From Synanceia verrucosa (taxonomy: Eukaryota; Chordata; Actinopteri; Perciformes; Synanceiidae): a DNA stretch of 64,000 nt. The notes under the pieces are model-generated. The model ran no database searches. It was not told the origin of the DNA and saw only the letters and a program-made list of their open reading frames with translations. Where the stretch lies: NCBI GenBank assembly GCA_029721515.1, contig CM056556.1, positions 2,356,501-2,420,500 of the forward strand. Reading direction: 5' to 3'. Below, in pieces: positions 48,052-61,000 of this stretch. Position 1 is the first letter of the stretch. Every line of letters starts with the position of its first letter. The translations under genes and the position numbers were made by a program.

Positions 48052-51000
48052 TTAGTGTCGGGAGGCGCCAGGTCGAGGAAGAGGAGCACCTGATGAGGAG
48101 GAAACAAAACAAGGTTCAAGTGATGTTTACCGTCTCCTTTTACTATTTACATATACGACACATCAGAGTATTTTGTTTCAGTTCAGAGTATATTAAATTG
48201 TGGTTAATCACATCATTTCAATAGTTAACTGCAATTCATCCTACTTTTATAAGTTTATAATTCTATTATTTTGCACAAGATCACTTGAACAATGCAAAAG
48301 AATTATTAGCAGTTTATCGAGACTGGTACTTAAATGAATACAAAGCAAGTTACTTTATGAACTTGACTTTGAGATTTACTTAAAATCTAAAGGAGTGAAA
48401 TGAGCCTGACGAACAGATTCAGAAAACAGTGGTCTGGAATTGATTATTCGGTTAAAATGCATATTTTGGAAGGATTCCACCTTGACACATGATATTTTAA
48501 ATGTTTTACACAAAGTGCATTTCACACTAGTCTCGCTGAGCCGCCTAGGAGTTTTTCAAAATAAAACGAACCATTCAGAAGCACATTGTCGTCTTTGTTC
48601 TTCATGACTGCAGCAGGAAACTGCTAAAAAGTGTGACTAAATAGCAGCATGTGATTAATGTGAATAATCACAATAAATGCTAGATCGAGAGCCCTACTTT
48701 TTGCACCGTCTGTGTGCATATTTTTCATATTTTCATATCTACCAAATACTTGACTGTGCTCCTTGTAGTTTCTGACATACATGAGCCACTTTCCTTTTAC
48801 ATGAAGGTACTGCTTTTCTTAAAACATAATGTCAGAAACAGCCAAAATACTGGACATATTATGATGAGTTTTAACTTATTTTGAAACTTTGCTCCACCTA
48901 AATAAAAAAAGCTGCAGGCACAGATGAATTTAAAAAAACAACATAAAAATAGAAATCTGTATCAAGACAAAGGTGAAGGGAAAAAAAGAAGTGACGCACC
49001 TGGAGAAGCCAGAAGTGGAGGACGGGCGCTCTTTAGGGACGGCGGGGCGCCTCTATTCAAGTGAGGGCCCCTGGGGCCCAAGTGGTATGGAAGAGGGTGA
49101 TGGAGCAGGGGCCCACGAGGCACAGCCAGGGAGCCGTAGGGCCCTCGTGAAACCGAGGCCCCTGATGGTGGACCAGGAGGTCGATGCAAAGAAAGCAGAG
49201 GAGGAGGTTTGGTTTTGGGATGAGAGCCTGAAAAGAGAGAGAAACAACATTAGAGGCAGATTCTGCACATGAAATGACGTTGGGGATTTACATGAAGACA
49301 GAATATTAGAAACAATTCTCACTATTATTCCCTCTCTAATATCTACTTTATCTCACTGCGAACTGGATTTATTCAAGAGCAACGTCTGTTTCTAATTGTT
49401 GACTTTCACTTGCAGTCCTTTATCAGAGTCCATTAAGACTCCATCACGACGTTAACAGTTCTCTATTAACTTACTAAGTTAAAACTAATAATGTCTGGAA
49501 TCTGGATTTAGGGACGTTTCTCTGAGGCCTTCAGATAGAAATGCTGAATCACAAAATTATACTAAACATTATATATTTATTTTGACTATTAAGCCTTATG
49601 AAAAAAAATAAATATTATAATGTAATAATCAGATATTGGGGCAAATTTATTGAATTCATTTACACACTTTTTCTAACTCCTGACCAATTTGTTGCTGCAT
49701 TTAAACGGTTTTACACTTTCTGTCAAATTTTTCCGGTAAAATTTGGTACCAAGGTGCTGGTGCAAAATTTATTTTAAAAATAAATAACAATTCTCTGAAC
49801 TTACATCTATGTGTTTATTAAAAATAATGTTTTAAAGGGCACTTAGATCACCTTTTGATGATAGTTGTCTGTTTTATGGTTCAAACAAGCTTGAACTTAA
49901 AATAATAAAAATAATAAAAAAAAATATTTATTTATAAATTATTGTTATTGCTGCTGTAAAGACGCTAACGTTTGTGTGACGAATAACTAAATACTAATAA
50001 CTGAATTTGAGCTCTTTTAAAGCATTTTCATTAAAGCATTTTTTGCACTGTATGTTCTTTTAGCAATTTTAGTAAATGTTGTATTTGTAATCACGTCAAG
50101 CACATTGTGATACCCTGTGTATGAAACTATGTAAATAAAGCTGCCTTGCAGAATAAAGGATTTTCTTATCCTTAAATAGAGGAGTAAGGGGTCGGCTGTG
50201 CAGGCTCACCTGGTGAAGGCAGGAGAGGAGCAGGTGGGTGGTTCAACAGGGGCCCACCTGCTCCGCCTGCAGACTGGGGTTGAGGGGGTCCAGGTGGGGT
50301 TGGCAGCAGAGGAGGAGGTTTCCCCAGTCCTGGAGGCAACATGTTCCCCTGGTCCTCTTCAGCATTGGAGGCTGGAGACAAAAAAAAAAAAAAAAAAAAG
50401 AGTTAAAAATTAAAAACCCACCAGCGTGGAGTTAAAGGAGCAGTCCGTAAAGCTGAAACAGGCCCACCTTGTGTGTGCTCCTGCCGGGAGCGGACGTACT
50501 CTGAGATGGTTTCCAGCTCCTCGGGGTAAATATGAACCCCGTCGGCCAACAGCAGGAGAAGCTGACGGGTTTCAGAGGGAACGGTGTGGCGCTCGATCTT
50601 CTCTCGATCCAGGTAGTCGTCCAGCAGCTGCGACGCCTTCGCTGCGCTGTCTGCGGGGTCCTTCGGCGGCCGCTCTTTAACGAGACAGCGACTGTACTCG
50701 GCTACGACAAAGTCCATGGCCTGGTCTTTGGGCATGTTGCGATGGACTGGAGGTGGGGGGGAGTGAAATGTTAATGATGAGGTGTCAGAGGACTGAAGGC
50801 GAAGAAAAAGGTGAAATAAGAAAATCCAAAGAGCACAGAAACAATCCAAAAAAACAAAAACAAAAACGTTGAGCTGATAAGCTGCTTCTTCATTTGTTGT
50901 AGTTTGTACTTTTGAAAATCGTTGGTTTGGTTTGTTGAAAGAGGAGCATGCAATTTGTGTAAAGATGCAATGCAATAAATATTATTATTATTATTGGACT

Positions 51001-54000
51001 CTTTAATTTGCAGACACCAAAGCACAGTGAATAAACTTCAGGTGATTTGTGTATTTATACGATCTGGTGCAATAAATAATGTGTAATATTTGCTTTAAAA
51101 GTGATAGAAATTGATTATATTTATGCAGTGTGGACAAGAATTATTATTTTTATGTATGACTGTCAAACTATTGTATGTTCTCTTTGTGTTATGCAGATTT
51201 GTGTCTGATGAGCTGTTTAATGTGTTTTTGTGGGGCATCTAAAGAGTTTTTACACATGATGTGATAAACACAGACATATGTGCAGCAACCAAACAATTTG
51301 TTGATCAGTACAGATATTAATTTCCAGATCCAAAGAAGCCTTTTCCTCTAAAAATATTTTGTTCACTTTTATCACCACTCTCATGTCTGCCTTTTGGGTG
51401 TGTAGTCTTTATAATTATGTGTTTTCAGTCTTATATACATCAACTGTTTTACAAGATAATGTGACTTTGTTGACTTGCAGAATTCTCTTTGAAAGTCGAC
51501 AAACATATTTGCAATCAGTGAAGCAATTCAAACAGGGTAAAAGTGGCCCATGTGGCCTAAAAATGATGTTTTTACACTTTGTTCTGTCCCTTTTTCTACA
51601 TTTTAAACTGACGGTGTTATGAGAGTGGTTGTGTTTGTGGTAGCTGGTGAGATTATGCCATTTTATGTATAAATTGAATGAAAACGATGTATATTTGATG
51701 ACTTGTAGCTTTAGAAATCTACATGTTGGTGTTTTTGACGGGAGCATTTCTTGTGTTTTATTGGGCTTCATGTGTTGAGAGGAATCTGCTGCTAGTTGGA
51801 AAGGGATGGAGGCTTGTAACTGAGGCGGCTGGACTAAGCTTGACTTACTTTTGAGGGACTCTGAGAATATGATAACAGTGCAGGAGGACAGAACTACGTT
51901 TGTCTGCTCCACCAGAATACATAACGGGGAGCCGTCTGCTCGGACATCCTGCAGAGCCCGGGTCAGGCCCGATTCCACCTGAAGGTAGAGCATTTCCACT
52001 GACAGGCCACGCTCCTGCAAACACTGGCTTAGCGATTTGGGGTAATCCCTTTGAGAGGAAGAGAAACACTTTGTTAACTTGACATTTCTAGATTAAGTGA
52101 GTCAGCTGGCATGTAGAGAAACTACATGAAACCTGAGAGAGGGTCAGTTCTCCATTGATGGTGTGCTTTACCAACATCAGAGCTGTGCGATATGGACAAA
52201 ATTGTGCATCCTGATATAGCCATTTTATATCCCAATAACGATATAGATATACAATATAGTATTTTTTTCCTGATGTAACATTACTGGTAATTTTATTTTT
52301 GCTTTGCATTGCATTGCACTCTGTAGTGTAATCAGTGTTGTCCCCGATATGCTTTTATTCTGAAGGCTTACTTTGAGAGCGACTAGTAATAAAATAAAAT
52401 GTGTTTAACATTAATAACTTGCCGTGGCAATCATTCACACACACACAACATGCCATCCTCCATGCTGCTTTACCTCTGTTTCCCTAGCAACAGTGCCGCA
52501 AACAAGTCCTGAGGGTGACGTAAACATGCCACCACAAAGCAGTAGCGTTGCTGCGGTTACAGTAGCCGTCATACTATTATGTCTATGCTTCATAAAATGA
52601 ACATGTTTTTAAATCTCGTGATACATTTGGATCATCCAGCCGTCATTCTGTCGTTGAGTTGTTCTTAATCTAAACCACAACCGGAGTAACGTTAATGTTA
52701 GCGTAGCAACAGAGCTAACTAACATTTTTATACCGCACAATATGTTTATATATATTACGACAATATGTCGTAATATCGCACAGCTCTATTACCAACAGAA
52801 ACGGTCCTTTTGTGTGGTGGAATCTGTTCATGTGGAGTGTAGCACTGCATCGAAGACAGGTTTGGGGCTCTCTCATAGATGTGTTTAATGTTGTGTCAGA
52901 TGATAAAAATTGGGTAAACAAAAACAAAACAGCACCCGCTTGCTACCAGCACATTAGCAGGGTTGATTTTTTTATGTTGTGATAATTTTTTCACCTGCAG
53001 TCGACTGAAGAGAATTATGATCACCATCAGTGAGATAATCCTCACAATTAAACACCACTTTTAAGATTTTTTTTTAAGAAAATAAAATCCAACGCTTTCA
53101 AGCAACACCACTGTCGCCGGACAAGTCCGCGTGATGTTGATTTAAAATTCAAAGTGGGCCTTCAACAGATGTCACAGAAAACAAAACATTAGCTAAAATG
53201 CTCAATAATACAACAAGAAAATGATCAGATATCTCTTCACATTTTACCAGCACTGTGCCTTTAATTTACAGACATGGTGTAAAATTCATAATGAATGGCA
53301 AAGCAGTGTTTCACAATGATGTAAATGACTGTTTGTGCACAAATTCACTTTTAATATTTGATGTTGTCAGTGTAAATGCTTTATGTGCTTTTACCGTATT
53401 ACTTTGAGTGGAAGATGCAACAGTACCAGCTTCACAGACGGGTATAAATGTTTGTCGTTTAAAGGCAGATCCATTTAAAAGTAGTTTTATGAGCTCAGCA
53501 CATCTACTGCTGCTCTATTCATCGCAACAAAAAAAAACATTTGACATGTTGCTGGTATGGAACAACACTTTATTTAATGAAATAAAGTGTTTGTTTGACA
53601 CAAGTCCAATATTTAACATGAACTTACAGTGAGTGGAGATTATATTTAATGGCATTATGATCAGATCATAACTTTAAAACTTAGGTGGAATGATGGTTGT
53701 GTTTGTTTGTGTTGGAGAATAAAAACAAGCATGATATTTATTCAGTTATGATCCTGTATATTTATATATTAGAGACCTAAACACTAAAAGCTCTTAATGG
53801 TCCTGCTTTCTTTGTGTGAGAAATGAGTGTTTTGGCACAAATCTGGTGGGATTTACGAGCTCAATATAAACTCTGCACACCTGAGAGCACATGAAGCCAA
53901 CTGTATTACATAGAGTGCATCTTTTTCTCTGTACTCCTGCACACTGGACTTGGGATAAAACAACAACTTTAAGCTTTAGTGTGAGTGTTTGTGCCATTAA

Positions 54001-57000
54001 ACTGCAGGAAATGTGGACAATTTTTAACATATCTTAAGTGGATGAAAATGAGGTCTGTGCCATTAATCGAATTTTGATCACGATTTCAATTTTGTTGTCA
54101 AACGATCTCCAAACTCATATAATCGATTTGAAACGATTCATTGGGTGTTGTAGTTTTATTAATAGGACCTTTATTTTGAAGCTTAAAGATGCGGCACAGC
54201 AGAAACAGGAAGTAGAGAATGTAAACATAACAGCATGGTTGCTATTTACGCTAAGTGTCCTTTTCGGTTCACGCCATCCCTTCAGAAGCAATGACTGTCA
54301 GTGTTTCATAATAGTTGTGTGCTAATATGTTTTATGCGTGACGTTTGATAACTTTTGACAATGTTTGATCGCATTAGTGGCGCTAAGACCGCCGGCCATA
54401 CGTTAGCGTGGCTGCTAAATATAGATCCTAGTCACATAGGATGCAATATAATGCATCTTTCTTTTCTTGCTTTATCCAGTTTCACTTAAATTTACTGTTG
54501 CCAGCCTGTGGAAGTTAATAAAAGAGCGAGGACGCTCATTCTTCTTGCCTCATGAAAAGAAGTTTGGCTGACTGTTTAATCATTGTTAATGCTAGCACAG
54601 CATAACAGCTGTAAGGGACATAATATATGTATTGTAGCCTATATTTATTTTCAATTTGAACATTTTGCGTAAAGAATCATTAACAAACTGTTGTTTTTTT
54701 TTTATTGAATCGTGATTTCAATATTGACCAAAATAATTGTGAAATTATTTTTTTCAATAATCAAGCAGCCCTAATAAAAATAAAAATGGACAGATATAAA
54801 TAGGATGTGATTCTGTATTTCTGTCAACAAGTGCCACAAAAAGATCAATAATTCCTTGATCTCTCAACACTTTTTTTTGACATCTGATGTGACCAAAATT
54901 TTAAAGTGGATTTGGGTGCAAGTTAAAAAAAAAATCTTTCATATTAAAGCAACAGAATCAGCAGAGTCAACATGTTTGGTCTTCTTCCATCATCACATAC
55001 GACACTGATTGAATCTTCCGTCTCCAGCAGGTGAGAATAAACACAGAAGCTAAATATTCTTATGAGGACAAGCTGGACACTTAGGTGAAATCCATTAGTC
55101 TTGCATCAGGTAAAGCATTTAAACCAAACAGTCCTTCGTCTGCTTGTGGTTTAGATGTTTCTTAAAAATACTCACTGGCACCGGTTGGTGACCGACAGGA
55201 CCACGCAGTCGGCCGGCTTCTTCTCCTCCTGCACTTGTCTGTAGAACTTCTGATACAGGGCTTTACGGCGGTCTGCAGGGGTGCAGCCGTCTGGCTTAGT
55301 TGGCTTGGCTGGAGGCGAAATGTGAAATGAAAGCAGATGTTGGTTAGTTTGAAACCACAGATACTCATTCAGCTGCATTTCCTGCATTCAAACCCAGCAC
55401 AAAAAACAAAGAGACATCACTTTTGTTTAGTCAAATCTAAACTAATCTAATTACGGATTTTCACAGGTTTCACAACAAATCCAAGCTTTCTTGACCTGCA
55501 AAATTATCTTTTAAACTGACAAAGAAAAAAAAAAAAAAAAATCACAGACAACATGCAAGCATGGATTTTCATGTCAAGTAGTTTTGCAAGGAATTCAAAA
55601 GGAAAAAGAGCACGTACAAACATGTTCCTACATTTTTCATCATCAATATAAAGAACAGGGGTCGATATAAAGAAAAAGGCCTCACCAGTCGGCTGATGTT
55701 TGTAGCTCTCATACTTCACACTGCTGCTGTAGTTTTTAATTTGCTCTAGTTCTTCATAGCTGAAAGAAAAGCAAAGAAACAGGAGCGTCGTTTGACGTTA
55801 CATTTCAATCAGGAAGGCATTTAACTGAGGATGTTATAAAGATTGACAATAGAGAAGAGAGGCAACAATTAATTGATTAGATGTCAGCTATTAATCACCA
55901 ACTAAGTTTTGCAAAGTTGATTAAAAAGCTTAACTTTTTCAGAAAAAAAGTGAGCACTGTCTGACTTTTTAAATAGAAATATTTTTCTTTGCTGCTCTGC
56001 GACAGTAAACTTCACTTTACATATTGTATGTTGTGAACAAAAAACTAACCAATTATGTAATCAATAAAATTATATAAGATGCAGCTTTAACATTTCTCAC
56101 TGTCTTGAAAAATCGATAAGGTGTTTTGTCTATAAAACGGTTAAAATATCAATCAGTGTTTCAGAAAAAGCCCAGGATGTCCTCCTCAAATGTCTTGTTT
56201 TTGAACTCACAGATATTATTCACCTTACAGCTGGAATCAGATTTATTTTTACACCCACTGCTTCAGGTGTTGTGTGTTGATCATAGTTACAGCTTCAGTT
56301 CAGATGTTATCTGGTGGCTCAGCACTTAATATAACTGGTTATGTGACTGTATTTAAATACTTGATATTATTCTTTCCACTCCTGCTGTATTCAGTGTTGT
56401 TTTGCTGTGTGATAACACATTCCTGTCTACGGTTCCGCATTAAATATGTCACCCCCATCCCGCAATATCATTGATTAAAACAGAGATTTCAAAGAACAAA
56501 AGGTGACCAACATCAGTGCTGAACAAACTGAAACAAGTTCAACTGTGCAAAGACTGTGACCATTTGAACACTATATGTTTTATCTTAACTATTTATGTTT
56601 CTGTACTAGTTTGCAGTGGTTTTGTAAAGCACAAAAATGGAGCAGTAATAACAATGAAGGCTTTGACTTGATCTTTCTTAATATTTTTGGATAGATCTGC
56701 TACCTGTCCAGGGCTTCCTTCAGCTCCTCGGTCCTCTCTTCCCTGGTGGGATAAGGAGCTGCTCTCCGGAACAGACGCAGTTGTTGAGCACTGCACAAAA
56801 CACAAAATAGAGTTTAATGTGAGCCCCGTTAAAACACAACTAACTGTTACAAACTGGTGTTTTCCGTTGCTAGCAAACGTTAGCATGTCGGCGGCTAATG
56901 CAACAATCAGCTGCTACTGCTACATTAGGGCTGCTAGTGCTACATTTGCCTGCTAACGCTACATTCGCCTGCTAATGCTACTTCGGCTCACCTTCCGTTC

Positions 57001-57053
57001 GGGTTCGCTGGGGAGCGCCGAGCAGCTGCGGATGACTTTGCCCAGGACGACAT
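48052..57053 (-). CDS. Nuclear receptor coactivator 5-like protein (nine exons, 420 aa)
   Basis: Coding exons (minus strand, 5' to 3'): 57053-56992, 56790-56704, 55759-55686, 55308-55176, 52048-51849, 50746-50468, 50371-50210, 49227-49000, 48089-48052. All junctions are GT-AG and keep the frame from ATG to TAA. Residues ~106-200 (PADCVVLSVTNR ... GSPLCILVEQ ... SSCTVIIF ... HRNMPKDQAM) match the anticodon-binding-like domain of NCOA5, a nuclear coactivator that binds oestrogen receptor and NR1D2. The segment RQLLLLLADG (248-252 LLLLL) aligns with the LxxLL motif region of NCOA5. Residues 279-420 are Pro/Gly-rich. Unlike human NCOA5 (579 aa, from memory), there is no Arg/Asp-rich N terminus; the protein starts MSSWAKSSAAARRSP. 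It is therefore a short paralogue or diverged orthologue, and I leave the symbol blank. Coactivator function is inferred from the family only. The last exon (12 codons) is the least certain. Confidence 0.85.
50040..50162 (+). mobile_element. LINE/SINE-type 3' tail within an intron
   Basis: GCACATTGTGATACCCTGTG, TATGAAACTATGTAAATAAA and GCTGCCTTGCAG have the form of a fish retroposon tail (CACTTTGTG...TATGAAA...AATAAAGCTGCCTTGCC). It sits in the intron between the seventh and eighth coding exons of the NCOA5-like gene, opposite to its strand. Confidence 0.45.
52177..52789. mobile_element. hAT-like MITE with intact target duplication
   Basis: Ends: TCAGAGCTGTGCGATAT at the left; the right end in reverse complement is ATAGAGCTGTGCGATAT. 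It is flanked by identical 8-bp direct repeats TACCAACA (52169-52176 and 52790-52797). The element is 613 bp, has no transposase, and contains CAATAACGATATAGATAT. It lies in the fourth intron of the NCOA5-like gene. The 8-bp duplication and short inverted ends fit the hAT superfamily. The exact duplication suggests a fairly recent insertion. Confidence 0.88.
54045..54775. mobile_element. hAT-like MITE remnant (ATCACGATTTCAAT type)
   Basis: The left side reads ATTAATCGAATTTTGATCACG. The right side reads TGAATCGTGATTTCAATATTG and ends CAAGCAGCCCTAA, the reverse complement of the AGGGCTGC end common in fish elements that carry GATTATTTTGGTCAATATTG. No target duplication is clear. It is in the same intron as the 52177 element. 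Confidence 0.6.
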
Positions 57054-57590
57054 TTTATCTGCACTGGGACTTCACAAAAACAGACAAAATAAGCTTTTAC
57101 ACACGAGGCGAAACCTCCTGCGTTAGCTCCGCAGACTCTGTGTGTTAGCTTCAACTACAATTCTTCTTCCAGTAGGAACTCAGCGGGAGCATTCTTCTTC
57201 CGGTGGTTCATCAGCGAGTTTACAGGTGATTTACCGACCTCTACCGGCGAGGACAGGAATGACACCTGTGAAATAGTTGTGAAAACAATCGTTTGGAATC
57301 AATACAGTCCAAATAAATAAAAAGTATTGATTGTCATTGCATCCCGGTGCAATACAACGAAGTTAGACGTTTACAGACAAACAAACAGTGGTACAAAAAC
57401 ATAAATAGCCAAGATAAAATTATCTAAACTACTTTTGCCAGCATCTCTCTGTTTGTAATGTCACGTGACATTGACAGTTGAAACCTGACTGTTTGTTATA
57501 ATACATAGTACTCAGGTTTACAGTATAGATAAGATACTGTTTTATCCCACTGTCTGAGTTGGTATGACTTTGGTCCGCTGGTCAAAAGCA
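57054..57590. promoter_or_regulatory. Divergent promoter region, NCOA5-like side
   Basis: No coding sequence. CTTCCGG (57197-57203), an ETS-type core, lies about 144 bp upstream of the NCOA5-like ATG, with CTTCTTCCAG nearby. There is no TATA box at a plausible distance. ETS cores are common in housekeeping promoters. The transcription start is unknown. Confidence 0.4.
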
Positions 57591-57662
57591 GGGCTCGTCC
57601 GGGATTTGAACCCGGGACCTCTCGCACCCAAAGCGAGAATCATACCCCTAGACCAACGAGCC
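57591..57662 (-). tRNA. tRNA-Pro (anticodon TGG)
   Basis: Read on the minus strand the 72-nt gene starts GGCTCGTTGGTCTAGGGG and ends with CGGACGAGCC plus the discriminator C. The acceptor stem GGCTCGT pairs with ACGAGCC. The anticodon arm is TCTCGC-TTTGGGT-GCGAGA, giving anticodon TGG. The B box GGTTCAAATCC and A-box-like TGGTCTAGGGG are intact. A TTTT run follows within about 6 bases (AAAA on the plus strand near 57585), as expected for RNA polymerase III termination. It matches the vertebrate tRNA-Pro consensus as I recall it, and looks functional. Confidence 0.97.
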
Positions 57663-58049
57663 AGCTGTTAAACTCCCGACAGCTGTTTATCAAAATGGTA
57701 ATCTGGTAATCTAGTTAGAGTTCTTGAATACATCTCATTTGTAAGGCTACTATTTAGCTTTTATGCTAATTAACCAAATTTTAGGCATCTATGGTTTAAG
57801 GTAAATCACACGTGAAAAGTCATGCGACACAAACACCCTCGTCAGAAGTACAAAAACTTTACTGTCTGAACAAAAAACAAAAACTGAGTTTTGTGAAAAT
57901 TAATTAGATGCCTGCGAGTCTCTGTCGGGGTCCAACTTAACCCACGACTACCCTGTTCACAGTGCGCAGGCGCGAATTTAGCTTCGTGCTTCCGTTAGCA
58001 TCAGACGCATTATTAGCCTGCCAACCGGGCTCGGAACTACATTTAGACG
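57663..58049. promoter_or_regulatory. Upstream region of setd6 with an NRF1-like site
   Basis: TGCGCAGGCGCG (57963-57974) closely resembles the NRF1 palindrome and lies about 76 bp before the setd6 ATG. CTTCCG follows at ~57989. A compact TATA-less promoter is likely. No coding content. Confidence 0.45.
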
Positions 58050-61000
58050 ATGGCAACCAAAGCGAAACGACCCAAGGTTACAATTCAACGAGTTTTAACG
58101 AAATAAACAAATAACGTGATATTTACATGACGTTATAAACTGATTAATCATGTCGTGCGTGGTAAAGTTGGCTCTACTGAAGCTAACTAGCTAAAGTTAT
58201 CAATGTAGTTCCGTTTGAATTCCAGGCTTTTGTCCTGTTTGTTTTCTGTCCCACTAAAGACAGCATATTTTGGTGTTTGTTTCCAGTGGTAAAGGGTTTT
58301 ATATGTGCTGGTTTAGTGCAGCCAGTCTCACTGTAAAACAAAATATACTGCAGCACATCTGTGTGGTTGTAGTATTTACTGTACGGTTGAATGTGTGTAT
58401 CCATCCGCCAACAGGTAGCGGACGCTTCAGAAATTAATCCGCTGCAGAACTTCCTGCAGTGGTGCAACAAGGTCGGTCTGGTCCTCAGTAATAAGGTAAG
58501 AAATATACTGTTTATTCCATTAATTACACTTCTGTTTCACCTATATTGTTATGGTACTTTCCCCTTATTCATATCAAATAGAAACCATTAAGTAAATTAT
58601 GTTATATTATGGATTAAGCTACTTAGCAGTATGTAAAGTAGCTGAAAGGAACAACAGCATTAGTGAAATAAAATTAACTTATTAATTATCATGCATAAAG
58701 TGTACTTCATTCTCATATTCATATCTGTACATACTTATTTTATGCTTATTGTACTTACATCCTAAGATTTCTATTTTTATTTTTCACACTTATTGCATAT
58801 TTTTACTTATTTTATTATTGTGCACTGAAAAAAGGGAGAAGCTCGACAATTTCGTTGTACAACTGTATAATGACAATAAAGGGCGTTCTATTCATTTTAT
58901 TCTGTTTTTATTTGGCTGCTGTTGTGTATTTTTATATACTTTAACGAGGAGTTTGAATGAAGGGTTTCTGCACTGGTGTTGCTCATTTCCATGTCATTGC
59001 TTGTAATTTTGGGTTTACATGTTATACAGTTAAAAATACAGTTTATTTTTGTCACATTGTCTGCCTTTATTTTAGAAAAAGCAGTAATAAATAAATGATA
59101 ACGGATGTTATAAGAATATACGTGTAATGAGTATACAGAAGGACATGTTAGATTATAGATTATGGCTGGATTTATCCTTTTTCTGAAACATTTCTTCCTA
59201 TCATTCACATCTACTGCAACAGGAAATAAACTGGGACACATTTAGAGCAGTTTCTACTATAAATCCACATAGATTTCTATGTGGATTTATATACTTTATG
59301 TACAGCGCTGAAGCATGCGCTCCAATAAAAACAACATGGCACCCTTCAGTTAAAGCTCTGAGTGCTTTTTTCCACCTCAGGTATTTTAGGATGCCTCTCT
59401 CTCTGTAGGTGTGTGTGAGTGAAAAGGGAACAGTGGCAGATTATGGGATGCTGGCTACAGACGACATAGACGAAGGGGAGGTTTTATTCACCGTCCCCAG
59501 ATCAGCACTACTCCACCAGGAAACAAGCAAAGTGTCTGCCCTGCTGGAGAAAGGTGACGGAGGTTATATTAACAGAGGCTTCCTGCATCGTCTGGTTGTT
59601 TCTCACCTGTCTGATTGATCCTTCACAGAGCGATCGTCTCTGGAAAGTCCGTCAGGCTGGGTCCCCCTGCTGCTGGCTCTGCTGTATGAGTATACAAGCC
59701 CACAGTCCCACTGGAGACCCTACCTGTCTCTGTGGTCCGACTTCAGGACTCTGGACCACCCCATGTTCTGGTGAGACGCCGTTTTAAAGATGAATTGAGA
59801 CGCTGCTGGAAAGCAGTGTGAGTTTGTAGCTTCTTGGCTTCGTTCAGGTCTAAAGAGGAGAGGGACAGACTTCTGGGGGGGACAGGTGTCCCTGAGGCTG
59901 TGGACACAGACCTGGTTAACATAAAGAGGGAATACACTGATGTGGTGCTCCCCTTCATCACCAAGCATCCTGACCTCTGGGACCCCGACACTCACACTCT
60001 GGACCTGTACACACAGCTGGTGGCCTTCGTCATGGCGTACAGGTGAGAGAGTGTGCCGCTTTTCTTTCTTCTTTCCTCAAAATTCAGCTTTTAACCATCC
60101 ACTTCCTGTTCGTCCTCCTGTCTGTAGCTTCCAAGAGCCACAAGAAGAGGAGGATGAAGACAATGAAGATGAGGAGGAAGAAGAGGAAAAGGCCCCAAAC
60201 CCACCGATGATGGTTCCCATGGCCGACATGCTTAACCACGTGTCCAATCACAATGCTAATCTGGAGTTTACACCGGTGAGGAGACACCTCCATTCTACAG
60301 TCTTTGGTCACAATTTCAAGATGGCAGCTCCTGCGTTCGGGATGTTTTGGCTTCTTTACAGAGTCTGAGGTGAAGTTTGTGACTAAACTGTGACTTCGTT
60401 TCCCAGTTTTCTATTTTGAATTCTTCTCGTCTTCCTCAGGACAGTTTGAAGATGGTGTGCGTGCGTCCCATTCGTAAAGACGAGGAGGTGTTCAACACCT
60501 ACGGGCAGTTGGCCAACTGGCAGTTGCTCCACATGTACGGCTTCACCGAGCCGCATCAGAGCAACGCCAACGACACCGCTGACATCCCCGTCGCCAACCT
60601 CTACAGAGCTGCCACGCAAGGTTACAAGAAAGAGCAGCACTAGAGAAAGGAGATGTGGCCGCCTGTTCAGTTTGCTCTCTTAACCATTTCCTCTTCCTGT
60701 TGCCAGGCGCTCGGTCTGATGTGGAGCGGCAGCTGGTGGAGGAGCGGCAGGAGGTGCTCGGTCACATGATGCAGGAGAAAGGAGGCTTTGTGTTCGGCAA
60801 ACAGGGCTGCCTTACGGATGCAGAGCTCCACACTGCGCTCAAGGTGAGCAGCTAGCTTCAGTACACCTGTACACCTGTCAGAGATGAACACCTGAGGAAC
60901 CTGCTGTGTGTGTCCAGGTGCTGAGCATGTCCAAGGAGGAGCTGCTGGAGTTCAAAGATAACGAAGGATGGGAGGAAGACGAGGAGGAGGACGTTTCACT

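Noticed and set aside
57197..57203. A second ZNF143-like site (AACTACAATTCTTCTTCCAG, ~57150) in the divergent promoter
   Set aside because: Only the first half matches; the TCCCAG core is missing.
58897..59241. A 114-residue minus-strand frame inside a setd6 intron
   Set aside because: AT-rich, with no domain and no splice context, next to a retroposon tail.
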